DNA of 64,000 nt from Cellulomonas palmilytica. Its GTDB lineage: Bacteria; Actinomycetota; Actinomycetes; Actinomycetales; Cellulomonadaceae. The translations under genes and the position numbers were made by a program. Below, in pieces: positions 21,518 through 30,772 of the stretch. Every line of letters starts with the position of its first letter. Position 1 is the first letter of the stretch. The notes beneath the pieces are model-generated. The model searched no databases. It saw only the letters and a list, made by a program, of their open reading frames with translations, and had not been told where the DNA came from. The stretch covers positions 1,674,001 through 1,738,000 of the forward strand of contig NZ_CP062221.1 of the NCBI RefSeq assembly GCF_021590045.1. Direction: 5' to 3'.

Positions 21518-22509
21518 CGGGTTCGACTCCGGAGATCTCCGCGGAGGTGGCGGTGCTGCCGCGCGACGTCGTCGACGACGCGCGCGACAGGAAGCCGCGC
21601 CGACCGCGCCGCAACAAGTACCGCGCCACGTGGGAGGAGAGGCCCAGCGTCGCGGGTCAGACGACGAAGGTCGTCGTGCTCACGCTCGTCGTCCTCGCCG
21701 TGCTGTTCCCGCTGTGGACGGTCGTCGTGACGAGCCTGTCCACCACGCAGGAGTCCATCGAGGCGGGCGGCCTCGTCGTCGTCCCCGGCGAGCTCACGCT
21801 GCGGGCCTACACGCAGATCCTCTCGGGCGGCGTGGTCACCCGGGCCGCGCTCGTGAGCGTCGGCATCACGGCGGTCGGCACGCTCATCTCGGTGGTCGTG
21901 TCGGTCCTCGCCGCGTACGGGCTGTCGCGGCCGGGGTCGTTCGCGCACCGGCCGATCCTGTTCGTGTTCCTCGTGACGATGTTCTTCGGCGCGGGCATGA
22001 TCCCGACGTACCTGCTGGTCAGCTCGCTGAACATGATCGACACGTACTGGGCGCTGATCCTGCCCGGCGCGGTCTCGGCGTTCAACGTCCTGATCCTGCG
22101 CAACTTCTTCATGGGGATCGACAACGCGATCCTCGACGCCGCCCGGATGGACGGCGCCGGTGACTGGCGGATCCTCGCGCGCATCGTGCTGCCCATGTCG
22201 AAGGCCGTGGTCGCGGTCGTCGCGCTGTTCTACGGCGTCGGCTACTGGAACGCGTTCTTCAACGCGATGCTCTACATCAACGACAACGCCAAGTGGCCGC
22301 TGCAGCTCGTGCTGCGCTCGTACGTGCTGCAGGGCGTGACCCTGCCGGGCTCGGGGACCGGGCAGGTGGACGTCGGGACCGGGGCCGTGACCGGCATGCC
22401 CGTGAAGATGGCCGTGATGGTCCTCGCGGTCATCCCGATCCTCGTCGTGTACCCGTTCGTCCAGCGGCACTTCACCAAGGGCGTCATCTTCGGCGCGGTG
22501 AAGGGCTGA
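21514..22509 (+). CDS. ABC sugar permease, YtcP/AraQ type
   Basis: 331-residue second permease with six helices and EAA-loop DAARMDGAGDWRILARIVLP. It has the long external loop characteristic of the YtcP group (before QRHFTKGVIFGAVKG at the C-terminus). The ATG overlaps the previous stop by 4 bases; GH95 follows after 10 bases, so GH95 is probably the fourth gene of the operon. Confidence 0.93.
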   Translation: MTGSTPEISAEVAVLPRDVVDDARDRKPRRPRRNKYRATWEERPSVAGQTTKVVVLTLVVLAVLFPLWTVVVTSLSTTQESIEAGGLVVVPGELTLRAYTQILSGGVVTRAALVSVGITAVGTLISVVVSVLAAYGLSRPGSFAHRPILFVFLVTMFFGAGMIPTYLLVSSLNMIDTYWALILPGAVSAFNVLILRNFFMGIDNAILDAARMDGAGDWRILARIVLPMSKAVVAVVALFYGVGYWNAFFNAMLYINDNAKWPLQLVLRSYVLQGVTLPGSGTGQVDVGTGAVTGMPVKMAVMVLAVIPILVVYPFVQRHFTKGVIFGAVKG

Positions 22510-22519
22510 GGCGCGTCCG

Positions 22520-24964
22520 GTGGCAGGGGGTGACCGGCTCCGGTTCGCGGGGCCCGCGCGCCGGTGGGTCGAGGCGTTCCCGGTGGGGAACGGGCGGCTC
22601 GGCGCGATGGTCCACGGGGGAGTGCACGACGCGCGCGTGCAGGTCAACGACGCGACCGCGTGGTCGGGCCGCCCCGGGGGACCCGCGGCGGCGCTCGCGG
22701 ACCTGAGCGCACGCGGCGTCGGGCCGGGCACGCTCGCGCGGCTGCGGGAGGCGGTCGCCCAGGGCCGGTACGACGAGGCCGCGTCGCTCGCGCAGGACCT
22801 GCAGGGTCCGTACGCGCAGGCCTACCAGCCGTTCGTCGACCTGCGCGTGGACGTGACCCGGCACGACGAGAGCGTCGGCGACGGCCTGCGGTACGGCGGG
22901 CGCGCCCTGGACCTGCGCGACGGCGTGGTCACCGAGCACCTCGAGGTGCCCGACGGTCCGGGTCGCCTCGACGTCCGTTGGTACGCGTCGGCCCCGGACT
23001 CGTGCCTCCACGCCCGCTGGCGCGCCACCGGCACCCGGTTCGGTCTCACCCTGCGGCTCGTGCCCGCCCACCCGGCGCCCGACGCGGTCGCCGAGTACGT
23101 GGCGGGAGGTGCGGTGCCCGGTGGCGCAGCCGTGCTCGTCGAGCTGCCGTTCGACGTCCCGCCCGGCCACGAGCCGGACCTGCCCGACCGCACCCCGCGC
23201 GGCGACGAGCCGAGCCTCGTCGGCGCGGCGGTGCTGCGCGTCGCGACCGACGGCCGCGTGACGTGGTCGCACGACCGCGCGGTCGTCGTCGGGGCGACGT
23301 GGGCCGAGGCGGTGCTGGCGACCGCGACGACGTCACGCTGGCCGCACCCCGGTCCGCTGCGCACCGTGCCGCAGGCGCGGGCCGACGCGAGCGCGCGGGC
23401 CGACGCCGCGCTGCCGGCGGACCCCGCGGCGGGCGACGCCGCCGAGCGTCGCCACGTCGCGGACCACCGCGCGCTCGCGGACGCCACGCGCCTGTCGTTC
23501 GGCGCGCCCGTCGACCTGCTGCTGCCCGACGCGCTCGACCGCGCCGCCGGCACACCGCTCGCGCACCGCGCGCAGGCCGCGTTCGCGTTCGGGCGCTACG
23601 CGCTCATGGCGTCGTCACGACCGGGTGCGCCGCCCGCGACGCTGCAGGGCGTGTGGGTCGACGAGCACCGCCCGCCGTGGTCGAGCGCGTACACCCTCAA
23701 CATCAACCTGCAGATGGCGTACTGGCCCGCCGAGCCGACGGGGCTGGGTGCGTGCGTCGCGCCGCTCGTCGACCTCGTGCGGCTGGTCGCGGCGAACGGG
23801 ACCGCGGTCGCGCGCGAGCTGTACGGGTGCGACGGCTGGGTCGCGCACCACAACAGCGACGTGTGGGGCTGGGCGCTGCCCGTCGGCCGGGGCCACGGCG
23901 ACCCGGCGTGGGCCGCGTGGTGGATGGGCGGGGTGTGGCTGTGCCGCCACCTGTGGGACCGGTACGCGTACTCGCTCGACGAGGACGTGCTGCGCGACGT
24001 GTGGCCGGTGCTGCGCGGCGCCGCGGCGTTCGCCCTCGACTGGCTGGTGCCGGACGGTGCGGGCGCCCTGGTGCCGAGCCCGTCGTCGTCGCCCGAGAAC
24101 GAGCGGCTGGTCGACGGCCGGCCCGTCGCGCTGTGCGCGGGCTCGACCATGGACGTCGCGCTCGTGCGGGACCTGCTGACGCACTGCCTCGAGGCGGTCG
24201 ACGTGCTCGCGCTCGACGAGCCGCTCGCGCCGCGCTGGGCGGACGCGCTCGCGCGGCTCCCGCGACCGTCCGTCGGTCCCGACGGCCTGCTGCGCGAGTG
24301 GCCCGACGACGCGCCGGCGCGCGACCCGCACCACCGTCATCTCTCCCACCTCGTCGGGATCTTCCCGCTCGACGAGCTCCTCGGCGACGCCGCACGGTCG
24401 CCGCGGGAGCACCCGTCCGACCCCACCGTGCCAGGGGTCGGACGCCCCGTCGCCGAGGCGGCGCGCGCGAGCCTGGACGCGCGCGGCCCCGGGTCGACCG
24501 GCTGGTCGATGGCCTGGAAGGCCGCGTTGCGCGCGCGCCTCGGCGACGGTCCCGGGTTCGAGGAGGTGCTCGCGGACGCGCTCGTGCTGTCGCACGAGGA
24601 CGGTCCGCAGGCGGGGGGTCTGCTGCCCAACCTGTTCTCCACGCACCCGCCGTTCCAGCTGGACGGCAACCTGGGCCTGGTCGCGGCGGTCGCGGAGGCG
24701 CTGGTGTCCGCGACGCGCACGCGGGTGCGCGTGCTGCCCGCCCTCCCGCGGTCGTGGCCGGACGGCGAGGTCGTCGGGATCCGCGCGGTCGGGGCGCTCG
24801 TCGTGGACGTGCGCTGGTCGGCGGGACGGCTCGTCGAGGTCGTGCTGCACGCCGCGCGCGACGAGGAGCGCGAGGTCGTGCACGAGGGGACGGTGCGTCG
24901 CGTGCGGCTGCGCGCGGGGTGCGCGACCCGCCTCGGGGCGGGGCTGGTGGACCGTGCGGACTGA
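22520..24964 (+). CDS. GH95 alpha-L-fucosidase (or alpha-L-galactosidase)
   Basis: 814-residue inverting exo-enzyme of the GH95 family, which releases alpha-1,2-linked L-fucose, or L-galactose in some members. N-terminal beta domain (PVGNGRLGAMVHGG), then the (alpha/alpha)6 barrel with HHNSDVWGW at 443-451 (N445, D447), general acid candidate E526 in SPENERL, HLSHLVGIFP, TGWSMAWKAALRARLGDG, and D715 in QLDGNLG. All the catalytic-site motifs I know for the family are present. No signal peptide, so it acts on imported oligosaccharides. GTG start with a weak ribosome site, consistent with coupling to the permease gene. Confidence 0.92.
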   Translation: MAGGDRLRFAGPARRWVEAFPVGNGRLGAMVHGGVHDARVQVNDATAWSGRPGGPAAALADLSARGVGPGTLARLREAVAQGRYDEAASLAQDLQGPYAQAYQPFVDLRVDVTRHDESVGDGLRYGGRALDLRDGVVTEHLEVPDGPGRLDVRWYASAPDSCLHARWRATGTRFGLTLRLVPAHPAPDAVAEYVAGGAVPGGAAVLVELPFDVPPGHEPDLPDRTPRGDEPSLVGAAVLRVATDGRVTWSHDRAVVVGATWAEAVLATATTSRWPHPGPLRTVPQARADASARADAALPADPAAGDAAERRHVADHRALADATRLSFGAPVDLLLPDALDRAAGTPLAHRAQAAFAFGRYALMASSRPGAPPATLQGVWVDEHRPPWSSAYTLNINLQMAYWPAEPTGLGACVAPLVDLVRLVAANGTAVARELYGCDGWVAHHNSDVWGWALPVGRGHGDPAWAAWWMGGVWLCRHLWDRYAYSLDEDVLRDVWPVLRGAAAFALDWLVPDGAGALVPSPSSSPENERLVDGRPVALCAGSTMDVALVRDLLTHCLEAVDVLALDEPLAPRWADALARLPRPSVGPDGLLREWPDDAPARDPHHRHLSHLVGIFPLDELLGDAARSPREHPSDPTVPGVGRPVAEAARASLDARGPGSTGWSMAWKAALRARLGDGPGFEEVLADALVLSHEDGPQAGGLLPNLFSTHPPFQLDGNLGLVAAVAEALVSATRTRVRVLPALPRSWPDGEVVGIRAVGALVVDVRWSAGRLVEVVLHAARDEEREVVHEGTVRRVRLRAGCATRLGAGLVDRAD

Positions 24965-25013
24965 CGACGAGCGCGACGGCGAGCGTGCCGACGAGCGTGA
25001 CGCGCGGCTGGGA

Positions 25014-26024
25014 TCAGACGGCCGCGGGTGCCGCGCAGCTGCCGTGCTCGAACAGGCGCGGCGCGAGCAGCCGCGTCTCGACGGCCATGGGTCGCGCCTG
25101 CCGGTCGACGGCCATCGCGACCGCCGTCCGGCCGATCTCGACCGACGGGATGTCGATGACCGACAGCGGCACGGGCAGGTGCGCCGCGAGGCGCGTGGGG
25201 CTCACCGCGAGCACCGAGACGTCCTCGGGCACGCGCAGCCCCTCGCGGGCGAGCGCGTCGAGCACGCCGGGCATCGCACCCTCGTTGTGCACGACGAGCG
25301 CGGTGAGGCCCTCGACCTCGGCGCGCGCGCGGGCGACGGCGGCTGCGGCCTGCGGGTACGACTCCTCGAGGGGGACCACGGTGTGGCGCACGCCCAGGCG
25401 ACCGGCCTCCTCACGGAAGCCCTCGATGATGCGCACCGCGTAGTTGGCGCTGCGCGCGAGGGCGGCCTCGCCCGCGCCGAGCAGCGCGATGCGCTGGTGC
25501 CCGTGCTCGGTGAGGTGCCGCACCGCGAGCCGGCCGGCGGCGGTGAAGTCGAGGTCGACGCACGACAGGCCCTGCGAGTCGCTGGGCACGCCGATGAGGA
25601 TGGACGGCTGGCGCAGCGCGGCGAGCACGGGCAGCCGCGGGTCGTGCCGCTCGATGTCCATGAGGACGAGCGCGTCGACGCGCGAGCCTGCGGCGAGCCG
25701 GTGCACGTCCGCGACGTCCTCGTCGGTGAGGACCAGGACGTCGTCGCCGTGCTCGCGGGCGGCGGCGAGCACGCCCGCGACGATCTCCATGACCGTCGCC
25801 GAGTTGGTCTCGAGCGCGCGCAGCGGCACGACGAGGCCGAGCACGTTGGTCTGGTTGGTCGCGAGCGCGCGGGCGCCGGCGTGCGGGCTGAACCCGAGCT
25901 CGCGGATCGCGCGTTCGACGCGCGTGCGGGTCGCGGCGGAGATGGGCCGCTTGCCCGACAGCACGTAGCTGACGGTGGACGACGAGACGCCTGCGAGCTT
26001 CGCGACGTCGGCGATCGTTGCCAT
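25014..26024 (-). CDS. LacI-family transcriptional regulator
   Basis: 336-residue repressor: helix-turn-helix at 3-22 (ATIADVAKLAGVSSSTVSYV), hinge helix SPHAGARALA, then a periplasmic-binding-protein-like sugar-sensing domain. Convergent with GH95 (49 bases between stops) and divergent from GH42. The island carries at least seven sites fitting one LacI-type consensus, two of them in its own promoter region, so it is the likely local regulator with autoregulation. The inducer is unknown; an imported oligosaccharide or monosaccharide is expected. Confidence 0.95.
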   Translation of the reverse strand: MATIADVAKLAGVSSSTVSYVLSGKRPISAATRTRVERAIRELGFSPHAGARALATNQTNVLGLVVPLRALETNSATVMEIVAGVLAAAREHGDDVLVLTDEDVADVHRLAAGSRVDALVLMDIERHDPRLPVLAALRQPSILIGVPSDSQGLSCVDLDFTAAGRLAVRHLTEHGHQRIALLGAGEAALARSANYAVRIIEGFREEAGRLGVRHTVVPLEESYPQAAAAVARARAEVEGLTALVVHNEGAMPGVLDALAREGLRVPEDVSVLAVSPTRLAAHLPVPLSVIDIPSVEIGRTAVAMAVDRQARPMAVETRLLAPRLFEHGSCAAPAAV

Positions 26025-26031
26025 GCGCCGG

Positions 26032-26059
26032 ATCCTAGCGGGACGGGCACGGTTGTCGA
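26032..26059 (-). promoter_or_regulatory. Promoter of the LacI-family gene
   Basis: On the minus strand TCGACA (26059-26054), 16-base spacer, TAGGAT (26037-26032). The -10 ends 7 bases before the ATG at 26024, so the transcript may be leaderless. AGGA within the -10 could instead serve as a ribosome site. Confidence 0.5.
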
Positions 26060-26069
26060 ACGCTTTCAG
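26056..26069. promoter_or_regulatory. Operator-like site overlapping the regulator's -35
   Basis: Minus-strand reading CTGAAAGCGTTCGA keeps both half-sites (TGAA and TTCGA) at the consensus spacing, with the central dinucleotide changed. Overlap with the -35 suggests autorepression. Confidence 0.5.
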
Positions 26070-26080
26070 CGTGGAAGTCG

Positions 26081-26094
26081 ACTAATCGCTTCGA
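26081..26094. promoter_or_regulatory. Partial LacI-type operator
   Basis: ACTAATCGCTTCGA: the right half CGCTTCGA is perfect and the left half is degenerate. Centre 25 bases from the 26056 site. Confidence 0.4.
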
Positions 26095-26146
26095 TTCACC
26101 CGCGGACGGGGCGGACGGGTCGTTCTGTGCGGATGTGGCAGCTATG

Positions 26147-26176
26147 TGGACGCCGGACGTCCGCCGTGGCTAGCAT
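26147..26176 (+). promoter_or_regulatory. Candidate promoter of GH42
   Basis: TGGACG (26147-26152), 18-base spacer, TAGCAT (26171-26176). The operator at 26193 lies just downstream of the expected start site. Confidence 0.4.
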
Positions 26177-26192
26177 CATCGACCACAGTGCG

Positions 26193-26206
26193 TTGAAGCG
26201 CTTCGA
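26193..26206. promoter_or_regulatory. LacI-type operator before GH42
   Basis: TTGAAGCGCTTCGA, the best dyad in the island and identical to the site at 14906-14919 on the other strand. Confidence 0.75.
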
Positions 26207-26248
26207 CGATGCGCGGTCGACCGCGTTCCCCACCCGAGGAGGACCTCG

Positions 26249-28345
26249 ATGACCGCCCCCGCGCGCCGCGGCCTCGCCTCCCTGACGCACCGCCCGGCCT
26301 GCCGGCCGGGCGGGCACCCGGGCGGGCACCCGGGCGGGCACCCGGGCGGACGCAGGGTCCTGTACGGCGCCGACTACAACCCCGAGCAGTGGCCGCGCGC
26401 GACGTGGCGCGAGGACGTCGCGCTCATGCGCGAGGCGCACGTCAACCTCGTGACCGTCGGGGTCTTCTCGTGGTCCGTCCTCGAGCCCGCGCCCGGTGAG
26501 TACGCGTTCGGCTGGCTCGACGAGGTCCTCGACCTGCTCCACGAGAACGGGGTGTCCGTCGACCTGGCGACCCCGTCCGCGTCCCCGCCGCCGTGGCTCG
26601 CGGCGCTGCACCCGCGGACCTCGTCCGTCGACGCGCGCGGGGTGCGCATGTCGGTCGGGTCGCGCAACCACTTCTGCCCGTCCGCGCCCGAGTACCGCGA
26701 GGCCGCGCTGCGCGCCGCCACGGCGCTCGTCGAGCGCTACGCCGGCCACCCGGCGCTCGCGCTGTGGCACGTGGGCAACGAGTTCGGCCAGGAGTGCTTC
26801 TGCGACCTGTGCGCCGCGGCGCTGCGCCGCTGGCTCGTCGCGCGGTACGGCGACGTCGACGCGCTGAACGACGCGTGGGGCACGGCGTTCTGGAGCCAGC
26901 GCTACCGCTCGTTCGACGAGGTCGTCCCGCCGCGCGCGGTGCCCTACCTGCACAACCCCGCGCAGCATGTCGACTGGCGCCGGTTCTCCTCCGACCAGCT
27001 GCGCAGCCTGTACCGCGAGCAGGCCGCGGTGCTGCGCGCGGGCTCGGACGCGCCCGTCACGACGAACTTCATGGGCTTCTTCGGCGGTGTCGACCAGCAC
27101 TCGTGGGCCGCGGACCTCGACGTCGTGTCCGACGACCACTACGGCGACCCGCAGGACCCGGCGAGCCCGGCGCGCTCGGCGCTCACGCACGACCTGACGC
27201 GCGGCGTGGGCGGTGGCGAGCCGTGGCTGCTCATGGAGCAGGCCGCAGGCGCGGTGAACTGGCGCCCGCACAACGTGCCGAAGACGACCGCGCAGATGCT
27301 GCAGGACTCGTTGCGCGCGGTCGCGCACGGCGCGGACGGCGTCTGCTACTTCCAGTGGCGGCAGTCCACGGCCGGCTCGGAGTCGTTCCACTCGGCGCTC
27401 CTGCCGCACGCCGGCCCGGACACGCACCTGCACCGGGCGGTGCGCGAGCAGGGCCGTCTGCTCGCGGGGCTCGGCGACGTCGTCGGGACACGGGTGCCGG
27501 CGCGCGCCGCGCTCGTCGTCGACTGGCCGGCCATGTGGGCCGGTGAGCTGCCGGCGCGCCCGTCCGACCGGCTGCGCGTCGTCGAGCAGCTCGAGGCGTA
27601 CCACCGGCCGCTGTGGCGCGCGGGCATCGCCACCGACGTGGTGGCGTCCGACGCCGAGCTCGACGCGTACGACCTCGTCGTCGTCCCGTCGCTCCCGCTG
27701 GTGTCCGACGCCGCGGCCGCGTCGATCGCGAGCGTCCCCCAGCGGGGCGGCGTGCTGCTCGTCGGCCCGTTCAGCGGTGTGCAGGACCCGACGACGCGCG
27801 TGCGCACCGGCCTGTTCCCCGGGCCGTGGACGGACGTGCTCGGCGTCGCGGGCGAGGAGTGGCGCCCGCTGCCCGACGCGGGCGTCACCGTGCGCAGCGC
27901 GACGTACGGCGATCACGTCGCCCGCGTGTGGTCGGAGCGGCTCACGGCGCGCGGTGCCGAGGTGCTCGCGACGTACGACGACGGTGACCTCGCGGGGTCG
28001 CCCGCCCTCACCCGCCGGGTCCTGCCCGGCGGGGGCCAGGCCTGGTATGTCTCCACGGTCCCGGACCCCGGCGTGCTGGAGCGCGTGCTGCTCGACTGCG
28101 CCGCAGCCGCGGGTGTGCACGGACCGCTGCCGCTGGTGCCCGACGGCGTCGAGGTCGCGCAGCGCGGCGACCTCGTGTTCCTGCTCAACCACGCGTCCGA
28201 CGAGCGCGCGGTCGAGCTCGCCGCGCACGCGCGCGACCTGCTCGGCGCGCGCGTCACCGACGGCGTGCTGCGCCTGCCACCGGGCGGCGCGGCGGTCGTC
28301 GCGGGCGCCCGCGCGGGCGACCCGGTCGCGACCCCGCCGGGCTGA
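26249..28345 (+). CDS. GH42 beta-galactosidase (island 1)
   Basis: 698-residue intracellular retaining enzyme. A Gly/His/Pro-rich N-terminal tail (about 35 residues, GGHP repeats) is followed by the GH42 barrel starting LYGADYNPEQWP; acid/base E178 in HVGNEFGQE, nucleophile E330 in LLMEQAAGAVNW; then the trimerisation domain and a C-terminal beta domain. Four cysteines in GQECFCDLC match the zinc-cluster region of some GH42 enzymes in part. GAGGAGG ribosome site before the ATG. In context it would remove beta-galactose from xyloglucan side chains; some GH42 enzymes also act on alpha-L-arabinopyranosides. Confidence 0.94.
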   Translation: MTAPARRGLASLTHRPACRPGGHPGGHPGGHPGGRRVLYGADYNPEQWPRATWREDVALMREAHVNLVTVGVFSWSVLEPAPGEYAFGWLDEVLDLLHENGVSVDLATPSASPPPWLAALHPRTSSVDARGVRMSVGSRNHFCPSAPEYREAALRAATALVERYAGHPALALWHVGNEFGQECFCDLCAAALRRWLVARYGDVDALNDAWGTAFWSQRYRSFDEVVPPRAVPYLHNPAQHVDWRRFSSDQLRSLYREQAAVLRAGSDAPVTTNFMGFFGGVDQHSWAADLDVVSDDHYGDPQDPASPARSALTHDLTRGVGGGEPWLLMEQAAGAVNWRPHNVPKTTAQMLQDSLRAVAHGADGVCYFQWRQSTAGSESFHSALLPHAGPDTHLHRAVREQGRLLAGLGDVVGTRVPARAALVVDWPAMWAGELPARPSDRLRVVEQLEAYHRPLWRAGIATDVVASDAELDAYDLVVVPSLPLVSDAAAASIASVPQRGGVLLVGPFSGVQDPTTRVRTGLFPGPWTDVLGVAGEEWRPLPDAGVTVRSATYGDHVARVWSERLTARGAEVLATYDDGDLAGSPALTRRVLPGGGQAWYVSTVPDPGVLERVLLDCAAAAGVHGPLPLVPDGVEVAQRGDLVFLLNHASDERAVELAAHARDLLGARVTDGVLRLPPGGAAVVAGARAGDPVATPPG
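26306..26349 (+). repeat. 12-bp tandem repeat encoding GGHP
   Basis: Unit CCGGGCGGGCAC at 26306, 26318 and 26330, with a partial fourth copy to 26349. In frame within the GH42 N-terminal tail; the histidines give a potential metal-binding tail. Confidence 0.9.
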
Positions 28346-28411
28346 CCCGCGCCCCACGAGACCCACCACCGCTTCGACACCCGCGTCGTCTCGACGAGAG
28401 AGAGCACTGCG

Positions 28412-30715
28412 ATGAAGTTCACCGACGGCTACTGGCTCACCCTCCCGGGCGTGCAGGTGCTGCGCCCCCGCGACGTGGCCGACGTCCGGGCCGACGACGA
28501 GTCGTTGACGGTGTGGTCCTCGACCGCACCCCTGACGACGCGCGGCGACACCCTCAACCGCCCGCTGGTGACGGTGACGTTCACCTCCCCGCTCGACGAC
28601 GTGATCGGCGTGCAGGTCGAGCACCACCAGGGCGCGGTGGACCGCGGCCCGCGGTTCGAGGTCGCGAGCTCCACGCCGGACCTGAAGATCACGCACGAGC
28701 CGGGCACGGGCACGGCCGAGGTGCGCTCGGGTGCGCTCACGGCGACGGTGCGCACCGAGGGCGCGTGGGGTGTGGAGTTCGCGGGCGACGGACGCGTGCT
28801 CACGTCGTCGACGCCGCGCAGCATCGGCATCGTCACGGACGCGACGGGCGAGGCGTACGTGCACGAGCAGCTCTCGCTGGGCGTGGGCGAGCACGTGTAC
28901 GGGCTCGGCGAGCGGTTCGGCCCGTTCGTGAAGAACGGCCAGAGCGTCGACATCTGGAACGCGGACGGCGGCACCGCGAGCGAGCAGGCGTACAAGAACG
29001 TGCCGTTCTACCTGTCGGACGCGGGCTACGGCGTGTTCGTCGACGACCCGGGCCACGTGTCGTTCGAGGTGGGCACCGAGGTCGTCTCGCGCACGCAGTT
29101 CTCGGTCGCGGGCCAGCGGCTGCGGTACTACCTGATCTACGGGCCGACGCCCAAGGAGATCCTGCGCAAGTACACCGCGCTGACCGGCCGGCCGGCCCGC
29201 GTCCCCGCGTGGTCGTACGGCCTGTGGCTGTCGACGTCGTTCACGACGAGCTACGACGAGGCCACCGTGACCTCGTTCGTCGACGGCATGGCCGAGCGCG
29301 ACCTGCCGCTGTCGGTGTTCCACTTCGACTGCTTCTGGATGCGCGAGTTCCACTGGAGCGACTTCGTGTGGGACCCGGCGACGTTCCCGGACCCGGTGGG
29401 GATGCTGTCCCGGCTCAAGGCCAAGGGTCTGCGGATCTGCGTGTGGATCAACCCGTACATCGCGCAGCGCTCGCGGCTGTTCGCCGAGGGCAAGGAGCGC
29501 GGCTACCTGGTGACACGCGCCGACGGCTCGGTGTGGCAGACGGACATGTGGCAGGCGGGCATGGCGCTCGTCGACTTCACGAACCCCGACGCCGCGGCGT
29601 GGTTCACGGGCTACCTGCGCGAGCTGCTGGGGCAGGGCGTCGACGCGTTCAAGACGGACTTCGGCGAGCGGATCCCCACGGACGTCGTGTGGCACGACGG
29701 CGGCGACCCGCACCGGATGCACAACTACTACACGCACCTGTACAACCGCGCGGTGTTCGACCTGCTCGAGGCGGAGCGCGGCGAGGGCGAGGCGGTGCTG
29801 TTCGCCCGGTCGGCGACCGCCGGCGGCCAGCAGTTCCCGGTGCACTGGGGAGGGGACTGCGAGTCGACGTTCGTGTCGATGGCCGAGGAGCTGCGCGGCG
29901 GGCTGTCGCTCGCGTCGTCGGGCTTCGCGTACTGGAGCCACGACATCGGCGGCTTCGAGGGCCGGCCCGACCCGGCGGTGTTCAAGCGCTGGGTGGCGTT
30001 CGGGCTGCTGTCGTCGCACAGCCGCCTGCACGGCTCGGACTCCTACCGCGTGCCGTGGGCGTTCGACGACGAGGCGGTGGACGTCACGCGCACGTTCACG
30101 CACCTCAAGCACCGGCTCATGCCGTACCTGGCGGAGCTGGGGGAGCAGGCGCACGAGCAGGGCGTGCCGGTGATGCGCCCGATGGTCCTGGAGTTCCCGG
30201 GCGACCGCGGCGCGGCGACGGTGGACACGCAGTACATGCTGGGCGACGCGCTGCTCGTCGCGCCCGTGTTCTGCGCGGACGGAGACGTGGACGTGTACGT
30301 GCCGGAGGGCACGTGGACGTCGCTGCTCGACGGCTCCCAGGTCACGGGGCCGCGGTGGGTGCACGAGCGGCACGGCTTCAGCTCGCTGCCGCTGTACGTG
30401 CGGCCCGGCACCGTCCTGCCGTTCGGCGCGCGCACGGACCGGCCGGACACGGACTGGGCCGACGGTCTGACCCTGCGCCTGTTCGACCTGCCCGACGGGC
30501 ACCGCAGCCGCACCCGCGTGCCGTCGTCGTCGGGCGGCGCGCCCGTGTGGTTCACGGTCGAGCGCGACGGGACGCGCGTGCGGGTCGTCGCCGAGGGCAC
30601 GACCGCGCCGTGGCACGTGAGCGTGGAGCCGGGTCGCGAGTCGGGAGCGGTGTCGGAGAGCGCACCCGCGGGCACGTCCCGGGTCGTGGTGGAGCTCGTC
30701 GACCCGGGAGCCTGA
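28412..30715 (+). CDS. yicI: GH31 alpha-xylosidase, YicI type
   Basis: 767-residue intracellular enzyme that removes non-reducing-end alpha-xylose from isoprimeverose and xyloglucan oligosaccharides. The N-terminus MKFTDGYWLTLPGVQVL resembles E. coli YicI. Nucleophile D416 lies in KTDFGERI and acid/base D482 in WGGDCEST; both numbers are the same as in YicI, so the chains appear collinear. FHFDCFWMREFHW contains the Cys-Phe pair I associate with xylosidase rather than glucosidase specificity. No signal peptide. It follows GH42 by 66 bases with GAGAGAG before the ATG, so the two are probably co-transcribed. This gene is the strongest evidence for a xyloglucan role. Confidence 0.93.
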   Translation: MKFTDGYWLTLPGVQVLRPRDVADVRADDESLTVWSSTAPLTTRGDTLNRPLVTVTFTSPLDDVIGVQVEHHQGAVDRGPRFEVASSTPDLKITHEPGTGTAEVRSGALTATVRTEGAWGVEFAGDGRVLTSSTPRSIGIVTDATGEAYVHEQLSLGVGEHVYGLGERFGPFVKNGQSVDIWNADGGTASEQAYKNVPFYLSDAGYGVFVDDPGHVSFEVGTEVVSRTQFSVAGQRLRYYLIYGPTPKEILRKYTALTGRPARVPAWSYGLWLSTSFTTSYDEATVTSFVDGMAERDLPLSVFHFDCFWMREFHWSDFVWDPATFPDPVGMLSRLKAKGLRICVWINPYIAQRSRLFAEGKERGYLVTRADGSVWQTDMWQAGMALVDFTNPDAAAWFTGYLRELLGQGVDAFKTDFGERIPTDVVWHDGGDPHRMHNYYTHLYNRAVFDLLEAERGEGEAVLFARSATAGGQQFPVHWGGDCESTFVSMAEELRGGLSLASSGFAYWSHDIGGFEGRPDPAVFKRWVAFGLLSSHSRLHGSDSYRVPWAFDDEAVDVTRTFTHLKHRLMPYLAELGEQAHEQGVPVMRPMVLEFPGDRGAATVDTQYMLGDALLVAPVFCADGDVDVYVPEGTWTSLLDGSQVTGPRWVHERHGFSSLPLYVRPGTVLPFGARTDRPDTDWADGLTLRLFDLPDGHRSRTRVPSSSGGAPVWFTVERDGTRVRVVAEGTTAPWHVSVEPGRESGAVSESAPAGTSRVVVELVDPGA

Positions 30716-30772
30716 CGTATCGTCTCGACGGACGGACGACCGCCGCTGGTCGGGCGGGGCACCCGTCGGGTA

